From Deltaproteobacteria bacterium (GTDB lineage: Bacteria; Desulfobacterota; Syntrophia; Syntrophales; UBA5619): DNA of 9,575 nucleotides. Made by a program: the position numbers and the translations under genes. The DNA lies in assembly GCA_026388345.1 (NCBI GenBank), contig JAPLJY010000027.1, positions 1-9,575 on the forward strand, given 5' to 3'. The notes under the pieces are model-generated. The model made no database searches, was not told where the DNA came from, and saw only the letters and a program-made list of their open reading frames with translations. Of the stretch, positions 4,680 through 9,575 are shown piece by piece; the first letter of the stretch is position 1, and each line of letters opens with the position of its first letter.

Positions 4680-5199
4680 CCTCCTTGAAACCTATTTGTC
4701 TTCTGGGTTTGGAGGGAGGTGCCATGAGTTGCCGGATGGCGACAACGAGGTTGCGGATGTCTTGATCATGGAAGTCGAGGCGTTTTTCCAGTTCCGTGAG
4801 TTTGCCGGCCATTTCCTTGTGGGTGGCCAGCATTTCCCGTAGCTTGACAAAGGCCCGGACCACTTGGATGCTAACTTTGACCGCGCGTTCCGACTTGAGA
4901 ACGTTCGCGGCCATGATCGCCCCATGTTCGGTAAAGGCATAAGGCAGAACCGGTGAGAATTTCAGCCTGCCGAGGTGGTCGCAATTTGCGACCACCTCGG
5001 CTTTCTCTTGTTAGGTCAGTTGAAACATGAAATCTTCGGGGAAGCGGTCTATGTTGCGCTTGACCTGTTCGTTAAACCGCTTGGTTGGCACGCCATAGAG
5101 TGCGGCCAAGTCCGCATCCAGCATGACACGCTGGCCACGAATGATCAGGATCAAGCTTTCAATCCACTGCGTGGGTACAACGGATTTTTTATCCGCCAT
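4594..5199 (-). pseudogene. ORF6N-domain protein gene interrupted by an in-frame TAA
   Basis: The N-terminal half reads MADKKSVVPTQWIESLILII, RGQRVMLDADLAALYGVPTK and RNIDRFPEDFMFQLT. Then TAA (5013-5011) is followed in the same frame by QEKAEVVANCDHLGRLKF, PYAFTEHGAIMAANVL, a helical C-terminal region (KLTELEKRLDFHDQDIRNL) and the usual ending PRRQIGF. This is a complete ORF6N (KilA-N-related) DNA-binding protein except for one nonsense codon at position 63, where relatives typically have an acidic residue; a single G to T change would explain it. After PRRQIGF the frame runs on for about 29 codons that look like read-through. The start at 5199 has GAGGAGG six bases upstream. A GTG restart at 4995 is possible but leaves half a domain. 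Such proteins are thought to be regulators in phages and mobile islands. Confidence 0.8.
4969..5001. repeat. Perfect 33-bp palindrome inside the ORF6N gene
   Basis: The left arm GCCGAGGTGGTCGCAA (4969-4984) and right arm TTGCGACCACCTCGGC (4986-5001) are exact reverse complements around a single T. It codes for AEVVANCDHLG in the ORF6N pseudogene and begins ten bases past the nonsense codon. Sixteen perfect base pairs inside a coding region are far beyond chance, even allowing for codon constraints. Confidence 0.95.
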
Positions 5200-5287
5200 T
5201 CCTCGCCTCCTCTTCGTCCATCACAACCAGGACGTGACGACATTGCGGGCAACGGAAATGGGCGGCATCGATTTCTTCAAAGCGCAT
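5189..5287 (-). CDS. Possible 32-aa CxxC mini-protein overlapping the ORF6N start
   Basis: The frame MRFEEIDAAHFRCPQCRHVL, then VVMDEEEARNGG, ends in TAA inside the first codons of the ORF6N gene (11-bp overlap); the GAGGAGG used by ORF6N lies within it. One C-P-x-C knuckle is visible, half of a zinc ribbon. The open frame continues upstream (SIKYKTYHYADTG) without a good start, so it may be the tail of a broken gene rather than a small protein. No family is recognised. Confidence 0.3.
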   Translation of the reverse strand: MRFEEIDAAHFRCPQCRHVLVVMDEEEARNGG

Positions 5288-5312
5288 TCCCGTATCGGCA
5301 TAGTGGTATGTC

Positions 5313-5432
5313 TTATATTTGATGCTCCCTAATTGCCTTCAGAAAGTACGCATCAACCGGCTCCTCCTCCGATGCGTTGTGGAGAAGGTCTTCCGGATCG
5401 AGGCTTCCCCCTTCGCTGGCGGGCAACATCAT
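5313..5432 (-). CDS. Possible 39-aa frame overlapping the SDR stop (ATGA)
   Basis: The frame MMLPASEGGSLDPEDLLHNA, then SEEEPVDAYFLKAIREHQI, begins with an ATG that overlaps the dehydrogenase TGA as ATGA, the classic arrangement for coupled translation. No separate Shine-Dalgarno is evident, although a G-run lies about 13 bases upstream. It is acidic with a helical-looking end, and no family is recognised. It may be the start of a gene lost in rearrangement, because its CGGTTGATGCGTA stretch recurs just downstream of the acyl-CoA ligase fragments. Confidence 0.35.
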   Translation of the reverse strand: MMLPASEGGSLDPEDLLHNASEEEPVDAYFLKAIREHQI

Positions 5433-6199
5433 AACGCCGCCAGCATCCCCCCGTCCACGTAAATGATCTGCCCGTTGACGAAATCGGAGGCCCGGGAGGC
5501 CAAGAACACTGCCGTCCCGACCAGCTCGGTAGGATCCGCCCAACGGCCGGCCGGGGTGCGGGCGCACACCCAGGCGTTGAACTTCCGGTCTTCGCTTAAT
5601 GGCCGGGTCATTTCAGTCAAGATATACCCTGGACCGATGCCGTTCGATTGGATGTTGTGCTTCGCCCACTCCACTGCCATGGACTTGGTGAGCTGTTTCA
5701 CTCCGCCCTTGGCTGCGGTGTAGGCCCCCACGGACGGACGCGTTGCCTCGGACATAACCGAACAGATGTTGATGATCTTGCCCGATTTCCGCGCGATCAT
5801 CCCCTGGACAACCTGCTGCGTCACCAGGAACAACCCGGTGAGATTGATGTCCAGCACCTCGCGCCACACCTTTTCGTCAAACTGCTCCAGGGGGCTGCGC
5901 CGCTGAACGCCAGCGTTATTCACCAGGATGTCAATCCCGCCGACTTCCTGCTCCAGCGCCGCGACGCGCTCTCGAACCTCGGCGCCGTTGAGCAAATCGA
6001 AACGACAGCCGGAGACCGTCAAGCCCTCCCGCGTCAGTGCCGCCACGGCCTGCTCCAGCTTCTCAGCGTTGCGGGCGTTGATGATGACCCGGGCTCCGGC
6101 CTGCGCCAGCCCGCGCGCGAGGGCAAGCCCGATCCCGTGGGTTGCGCCGGTGATCAGCGCCACCTTACAGGTAAGTTCGAAGAGTTTGCTTCCTGTCAT
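5429..6199 (-). CDS. SDR-family sugar-acid dehydrogenase, gluconate 5-dehydrogenase-like
   Basis: A classical short-chain dehydrogenase of 256 residues, cytoplasmic and NAD(P)-dependent. The Rossmann motif TGATHGIG is at 17-24, NNAG at 94-97, and the catalytic tetrad Asn119-Ser147-Tyr160-Lys164 is intact (DINL, NICSVMSE, YTAAK). INARNAEKL, NNAGVQRRSPLE, KIINICSV, GIGPGYILTEM, RTPAGRW and YVDGG together are characteristic of gluconate 5-dehydrogenase (IdnO/Gno type), which interconverts gluconate or a related sugar acid and its 5-keto form. Because SDR specificity is easily misassigned, the exact substrate is uncertain. AGGAGG seven bases upstream supports the start at 6199. It lies downstream of dctPQM, so it probably acts on the imported compound, and it overlaps a 39-aa frame at its end. 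Confidence 0.85.
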   Translation of the reverse strand: MTGSKLFELTCKVALITGATHGIGLALARGLAQAGARVIINARNAEKLEQAVAALTREGLTVSGCRFDLLNGAEVRERVAALEQEVGGIDILVNNAGVQRRSPLEQFDEKVWREVLDINLTGLFLVTQQVVQGMIARKSGKIINICSVMSEATRPSVGAYTAAKGGVKQLTKSMAVEWAKHNIQSNGIGPGYILTEMTRPLSEDRKFNAWVCARTPAGRWADPTELVGTAVFLASRASDFVNGQIIYVDGGMLAAL

Positions 6200-6259
6200 T
6201 TTTTATCCTCCTGGGCGCTGCGTTGCCGCCGGATGTACCGCAAAGAATCCCCGACCCGA

Positions 6260-6427
6260 CTACTTGAACTTGCTCACCATGTCCTGGATGCCGGGGATCC
6301 CGCGCATCAGATGCCGATGCTCTTCCTTGAAGTTCTGGACGAGGCCGCGCCGGGGCGATTGCGTCTCGATGGATCCGACGTCGACCACCTCGACCTCTTC
6401 GGGCTCCGCCGTCAGGCGAGGTCCGAC
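6260..6427 (-). pseudogene. Unidentified 55-codon frame after dctM (gene fragment?)
   Basis: Immediately after the dctM TAA, and in the same frame, the sequence stays open as VGPRLTAEPEEVEVVDVG, SIETQSPRRGLVQNFKEEH, RHLMRGIPGIQDMVSKFK, then TAG. The composition is that of a real protein C-terminus rather than random reading, yet there is no convincing start: a GTG (VVDVGSIE) or an ATG (MRGIPGIQ) could serve, without good ribosome sites. I do not recognise the family. The best guess is the tail of a gene whose front part was deleted between dctM and the dehydrogenase; a very small real gene is the alternative. About 60 bp with only the SDR ribosome site separate it from the SDR. Confidence 0.4.
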
Positions 6428-7717
6428 TTACTTTCCCATCACCAGGGTGGGCAACCACGTGACCAGCGGCGGGAAGAAGGTGATCAGCACCAGGACCGCA
6501 AGAAGCGGGATAAGGAATGGCGCTGTGGCCCGGACAACCCGCTCGAAGGGCAAGCGGGAGATCCTGACCATGACAAAGAGGACGACGCCAAAGGGCGGCG
6601 TCAGGAGGCCGATCATCAGATTGAGCACCATGACCAGGCCGAAATGGAGCGGGTCAATGCCCAGTTTGGCGATGACCGGCATGAGCATGGGAGTGAGGAT
6701 CAGGATGGCCACCACGGTTTCCATGAAGCAGCCGATGATCAGCAGGAAGATGTTGAGGAGGATGAGCAGGACGATGGGATTGTTGGTCATCTGGGTGATG
6801 CCGGCGGTGACCTGGATGGTTAGACCAGTGCGCAGGAGCAGCCAACCGAAGAAGTTGGCGGCGCAGATGATGATGCCAATGGCGGCGGTCTCTCTTGCCG
6901 TATCGATGAAGATTTGGCCCAGGTCCTTCAGGCTGATTTCCTTGTAGATGATCACTCCCAGCACAAGGGCATACGCCACGGCGACGGCGGCCGCCTCGGT
7001 CGGGGTGAACTGCCCGGACCAGATGCCGCCCAGCAGGATGATCGGGGTGAGGATGGGCAGAAAAGCGCGGTTGAACCCTTTGACCAATTCCCGAAAACCC
7101 GGAAAGGGGGTGCGGGGGTAATTGTTGTGCTGGGCGTAGAGGGCCACCATGATCATCAGGGCGACGGTCATGAGCAAGCCGGGGACCACCCCGCCCAGGA
7201 AGAGCCGTCCCACGGAGACCTCGGCCACCAGCCCGAAGATGACCATGGGGATGCTGGGCGGGAAGATCGGTCCGATGGTCGAGGAGGCGGCGGTGATGGC
7301 GACGCTAAAGTCGTCGTCGTAGCCTTCGTCCCTCATGGCCTTCAATTCCACCTGGCCGAGACCGGCCGCGTCGGCCACGGCCGCGCCGGACATGCCGGCG
7401 AAGATCAGGCTGGCCACGACGTTGGCTTGTCCGAGGCCGCCGGGCAAGAATCCGACCAGCAGGCGGGCGAAGTTGAAGAGTCGGGTGGTGATGCCGGCGG
7501 TGTTCATCAGCTTGGCGGCCAGGATGAACAGGGGGATGGCCAGTAGAAGGAAGTTGTTGACTCCGTACTGCATCCGCTGGGACAGCATGGGGATGTTCAC
7601 CCGGCTGCCCATCTCGTTGAAATAGGCCAGCAAGCCGGCCACGCCCAGCGAGTAGCCCACAGGTATGCCCAGTAAAAAGAGGATGATCATCCCGGCGGTG
7701 ACGATGAAAGTAGTCAT
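6428..7717 (-). CDS. dctM: TRAP transporter large permease, DctM family
   Basis: The ion-coupled channel subunit of a tripartite (TRAP) transporter, in the inner membrane. At 429 residues it has the family's normal length, with about a dozen hydrophobic segments. It contains family-typical stretches: GIPVGYSLGVAG, then RLLVGFLPGGLGQANVVAS, FAGMSGAAVADAAGLGQVE, AAIGPTIGPI-like SSTIGPIFPPSIPMVIFG, FTPTEAAAVAVAYAL and GLLTPPFGVVLF. It moves the ligand delivered by DctP using a sodium or proton gradient, together with DctQ. The start at 7717 lies 4 bp after the dctQ stop with only a weak ribosome site, so translation is probably coupled. The co-transcribed dehydrogenase suggests a sugar-acid substrate, but the sequence does not show specificity. 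I see no interruption or missing segment. Confidence 0.95.
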   Translation of the reverse strand: MTTFIVTAGMIILFLLGIPVGYSLGVAGLLAYFNEMGSRVNIPMLSQRMQYGVNNFLLLAIPLFILAAKLMNTAGITTRLFNFARLLVGFLPGGLGQANVVASLIFAGMSGAAVADAAGLGQVELKAMRDEGYDDDFSVAITAASSTIGPIFPPSIPMVIFGLVAEVSVGRLFLGGVVPGLLMTVALMIMVALYAQHNNYPRTPFPGFRELVKGFNRAFLPILTPIILLGGIWSGQFTPTEAAAVAVAYALVLGVIIYKEISLKDLGQIFIDTARETAAIGIIICAANFFGWLLLRTGLTIQVTAGITQMTNNPIVLLILLNIFLLIIGCFMETVVAILILTPMLMPVIAKLGIDPLHFGLVMVLNLMIGLLTPPFGVVLFVMVRISRLPFERVVRATAPFLIPLLAVLVLITFFPPLVTWLPTLVMGK

Positions 7718-7721
7718 ATGG

Positions 7722-8201
7722 TCAGCCTGCGATCCATTCCCGGATGGCGTTGAAGCGGCCGGGGAAAAGGGTGCGGAACATGTTGAGCAGCAGGTAATAG
7801 AGGGTCAGTACTCCGCTGATCACCAGGGCCAAATAGAGGTAGGATAGCCGGAACCAGGGCATACTTGGGGCATAGAACTCCCAACTGTTAAGGACGTTGA
7901 TCCAGGAGCTCCAGACGAAGAACACCCCGAAGACGACCAGGACCAACTGGACGAACAGCCGGTGCCATCGGGCCAGCCAGGCGGGAAGGCGGTCGGACAG
8001 GATGCTGATGCGAATGTGATCTTCGCTTTCCATCAGCGTGGCCGAGCCAAAGAATACGATGGAAACGAAGAGGATCTTGGCCAGCTCCTCGGTCCACATG
8101 GCGGTGATGAAAAAGACGTTTCTGGTCAGGACCTGATAAAACGTAGCCAGAAACATCACGCCGAGCAGCGCCCCGTTGAGGCGGTCAACCCATTTTTTCA
8201 T
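7722..8201 (-). CDS. dctQ: TRAP transporter small permease, DctQ family
   Basis: The small membrane subunit, with four predicted transmembrane segments (about residues 9-29, 40-58, 80-105 and 120-145) in 159 residues. Family hallmarks are QVLTRNVFF, WTEELAKILFV, GSATLMESEDHIRI and a final hydrophobic helix ending LLLNMFRTLFPG. It pairs with DctM and is thought to help form the membrane domain that accepts the DctP-bound ligand. I place the start at the ATG at 8201 (MKKWVDRL), which has GGAG nine bases upstream. An in-frame GTG at 8228 would add nine residues but falls within an intercistronic hairpin. It sits 75 bp after dctP and 4 bp before dctM. Confidence 0.92.
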   Translation of the reverse strand: MKKWVDRLNGALLGVMFLATFYQVLTRNVFFITAMWTEELAKILFVSIVFFGSATLMESEDHIRISILSDRLPAWLARWHRLFVQLVLVVFGVFFVWSSWINVLNSWEFYAPSMPWFRLSYLYLALVISGVLTLYYLLLNMFRTLFPGRFNAIREWIAG

Positions 8202-8220
8202 ATGCGGTTTCTCCGACGAC

Positions 8221-8253
8221 AACCCCACCCGGCGAATACGACCAGGCGGGGTT
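8221..8253 (-). other. Intercistronic hairpin between dctP and dctQ
   Basis: AACCCCACC (8221-8229) and GGCGGGGTT (8245-8253) pair at 8 of 9 positions around a 15-nt loop. There is no T-tract, so it is not a standard terminator. Such stems between the binding-protein gene and the permease genes often stabilise the upstream message, giving more DctP than DctQM; that role is inferred. Confidence 0.5.
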
Positions 8254-8276
8254 GCGGGTTGCTCGTGGGCAGAGGA

Positions 8277-9263
8277 TTACTTGATGTCGCGGACCTTTTT
8301 GAGCAAGCCGGGCTCGAACACTTCCTTGTCCAGCTTGTCCATGGCCGGCGCCACCGCCTTGGCGAAGGCCGCCTTGTCCACCTCGACCAGGGTCATGCCG
8401 CCTTCCTTCTGGAGCTTGGCTGTATAATCCTTGTCAGCGGCCACGGCCATCTCGTTGGCGTACTTGGTGGAATCTTCCCAGGCCTTGAGGATGAGATCCT
8501 GCTGACCTTTCTTCAGCGTGTTGAACCACTTCATGGAGATCTGATACTTGCAGGCCGAATAGATGTGCTCGGTCCGCATCATGTACTTCTGCGCCTCGTA
8601 AAACTTGAGGGACCAGATCGACTCCGGAGGGTTCTCCTGGGAGTCCACGACGCCGGTCTTCAGGGCCATGTAGACTTCCTGGAAGGGGACCGGGGTGGGC
8701 AGGGCACCCAGCGACTTCCAGACTTCCATCCAGGGCATGATCTCCGGCAGGCGGAGCTTGAGACCCTTGACGTCGGCCGGGGTCCTGACGGGACGGTTGG
8801 CGGTCAGGAGGCGGGGTCCGCGATAGACGACGCCCACGGTTTTGACCCCCTTCTGCTTCAGCGGCACGTCGTTGATGTACGCCCCGAGCGGGCCGTTCCA
8901 GAACTTCCAGAAGTGGTCAATGTCCTTCATGACATAGGGCACCTCGAAGACCAGGTACTTGGGGAAGAAGATCGAGATGTCGCCCGAGCCCATGGCGCCC
9001 ATCTCCAGGCCGCCGGTGCTCATCGCTTCGAAGACATCCCGCTCTCCTCCCATGGCGCCGAGGGGATGGACGAAGACCTCGAACTCGCCCTTCGAGCGCT
9101 GCTCGACCAGCTCCTTGAATTTCTCCTGACCCTTGTAGACCGGGGCGCCGGGCCCGAAGGTTGAGCCAACATTGATCTTCATGCCGGCCATTGCCGGCGC
9201 GACCGTCAAGGCCACGCCGAGCAAAGCGATAACGCACACCGCCATCCACAACCGTGACTTCAT
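8277..9263 (-). CDS. dctP: TRAP transporter substrate-binding protein, DctP family
   Basis: A periplasmic ligand-binding protein of 328 residues that captures a carboxylate and hands it to DctQM. The signal peptide spans about residues 1-26 (MKSRLW, a hydrophobic core, cleavage after AMA). Key family sites are HPLGAMGGERDVFEAM at 66-81, YRGPRLLTA at 147-155, and the conserved arginine in GLKLRLPE (Arg171), which in studied TRAP proteins forms a salt bridge with the ligand carboxylate. Others are PFQEVYMALKTGVVDSQENP (193-212) with Asn211, and a helical C-terminus. AAGGAGG seven bases upstream fixes the start at 9263. It is the first gene of the dctPQM-SDR operon. A strong promoter and tandem repeats lie in its leader. 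The ligand is inferred to be a sugar acid from the downstream dehydrogenase. Confidence 0.95.
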   Translation of the reverse strand: MKSRLWMAVCVIALLGVALTVAPAMAGMKINVGSTFGPGAPVYKGQEKFKELVEQRSKGEFEVFVHPLGAMGGERDVFEAMSTGGLEMGAMGSGDISIFFPKYLVFEVPYVMKDIDHFWKFWNGPLGAYINDVPLKQKGVKTVGVVYRGPRLLTANRPVRTPADVKGLKLRLPEIMPWMEVWKSLGALPTPVPFQEVYMALKTGVVDSQENPPESIWSLKFYEAQKYMMRTEHIYSACKYQISMKWFNTLKKGQQDLILKAWEDSTKYANEMAVAADKDYTAKLQKEGGMTLVEVDKAAFAKAVAPAMDKLDKEVFEPGLLKKVRDIK

Positions 9264-9340
9264 AACCGCACCTCCTTGGGTGAAAGGGATTCGCCTGCCG
9301 CTGGAAAGGGATGAGCAGGCCGCAAACGCGCATCTTTACT

Positions 9341-9380
9341 TTTGATAAGGCATTGCTTTTTTTGATAAGGAATTGCTTAC
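9341..9380. repeat. Two tandem 20-bp direct repeats in the dctP leader (candidate operator)
   Basis: TTTGATAAGGCATTGCTTTT (9341-9360) and TTTGATAAGGAATTGCTTAC (9361-9380) match at 17 of 20 positions. They lie between the predicted -10 box (9396-9391) and the dctP ribosome site, starting a few bases past the expected transcription start. A period of 20 bp puts both on nearly the same face of DNA, as expected for a repressor binding two adjacent sites. No regulator gene is in the window. Confidence 0.75.
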
Positions 9381-9390
9381 GATGGTCGAA

Positions 9391-9419
9391 AGTATAGGGG
9401 GGCTGTTTTTGCTTGTCAA
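9391..9419 (-). promoter_or_regulatory. Strong sigma70-type promoter for the dctPQM-dehydrogenase operon
   Basis: On the minus strand a perfect TTGACA (9419-9414), a 17-bp spacer and TATACT (9396-9391, five of six consensus bases) form a near-ideal promoter about 128 bp upstream of the dctP ATG. The TTGACA lies 16 bp inside the proposed end of the neighbouring IS, so the promoter belongs to the operon's own DNA. Confidence 0.8.
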
Positions 9420-9435
9420 GGGATATTGTAGCTAA

Positions 9436-9575
9436 TGTCAAGCCAAAGTAGAAATGTCCTATTTGGTCAATAGGCAGATATCCTCCGTTGTCGGGAGGGC
9501 ATCCAGTCTTTCCAGCTCTTGTTCCAGGGGTGATTTTTCGCTGGTTTGGGTGGCCGGTTGAACACCCTGGTGTCT
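9436..9575 (-). mobile_element. End of a second insertion sequence (partial, runs off the window)
   Basis: From 9436 inward the plus strand reads TGTCAAGCCAAAGTAGAAAT then GTCC. This is the style of terminal repeat (TGTCAA, A-rich, AAATGTCC) seen on IS elements carrying integrase-core transposases in related genomes. It is followed on the minus strand by the end of a transposase-like frame. The exact tip and target duplication cannot be confirmed because the other end is outside the window. Confidence 0.5.
9467..9574 (-). CDS. Transposase-like C-terminal fragment (cut by window edge)
   Basis: The minus-strand frame enters from the right edge as DTRVFNRPPKPAKNHPWNKS, then WKDWMPSRQRRISAY, and stops at TGA. 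The basic proline-rich ending with K-P-x-x-N-H-P-W is a pattern I associate with the C-termini of integrase-core (DDE) transposases such as IS481-like or related groups. The catalytic core is outside the window, so the assignment leans on this short motif and on the terminal-repeat-like sequence 25 bp downstream. Another frame here is also open (HQGVQPATQTSEKSPLEQEL) and cannot be fully excluded. Confidence 0.45.
   Translation of the reverse strand, partial: DTRVFNRPPKPAKNHPWNKSWKDWMPSRQRRISAY

Noticed and set aside
5648..6823. 391-codon open frame on the plus strand across the SDR and dctM
   Set aside because: It is antisense to well-supported genes, has a low-complexity charged product (HDQ/EED runs), and no ribosome site.
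7962..9164. 400-codon open frame on the plus strand across dctP and dctQ
   Set aside because: It is antisense to two clear TRAP genes. The product is rich in His, Asp, Gln and Gly with no domain, typical of the shadow of GC-rich coding DNA.

Overview
The window looks like an accessory, mobile-element-scarred stretch from an anaerobic Gram-negative bacterium. A deltaproteobacterial relative (Desulfobacterota or Syntrophaceae type) is my best guess. This rests on the mix of a TRAP transporter, acyl-CoA ligase remnants, a VapC/Phd pair, ORF6N/type I restriction debris and the style of the IS ends; no marker gene fixes the taxon. Every confident chromosomal gene is on the minus strand. Only the IS3-type transposase tail at the left edge is on the plus strand.

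Layout from left to right. Positions 1-140 are the right end of an IS3-family element. It has cut off a secreted trypsin-like serine protease with C-terminal TPR repeats (138-1493) inside its last TPR, and the IS terminus supplies the stop codon. Positions 1708-2480 hold an AT-rich pair of small genes of unknown function. Positions 2699-4234 contain two ~95% identical copies of the last ~83 codons of an acyl-CoA ligase. Both are broken at nearly the same codon beside a hairpin-forming repeat, and a toxin-antitoxin pair (Phd-like antitoxin, VapC PIN toxin) lies between them. Positions 4314-5199 are a scrapyard of a type I restriction-modification type locus: one nearly complete ORF6N-domain gene with an in-frame TAA, two shorter ORF6N pieces, and the C-terminal tail of an HsdM methylase. 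All three ORF6N pieces carry the same short palindrome at the equivalent place in the domain. This is the most unusual signal in the window.

Positions 5313-9263 are an intact-looking catabolic operon read on the minus strand. The order is DctP solute-binding protein, DctQ small permease, DctM large permease, an unidentified short frame, and a gluconate 5-dehydrogenase-like SDR, then a small overlapping frame. The transporter probably imports a sugar acid or related carboxylate and the SDR oxidises or reduces it in the cytoplasm. A strong sigma70-type promoter (TTGACA, 17 bp, TATACT) and two tandem 20-bp repeats sit between dctP and a second insertion sequence, whose transposase tail and terminal repeat fill 9436-9575.

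Overall, a functional transport/dehydrogenase operon and a TA module are embedded among broken genes, and IS elements lie at both window edges. Reading frames, motifs, repeats and overlaps come directly from the sequence. Family assignments rest on recognised motifs. Functions of the small unnamed frames are not claimed.
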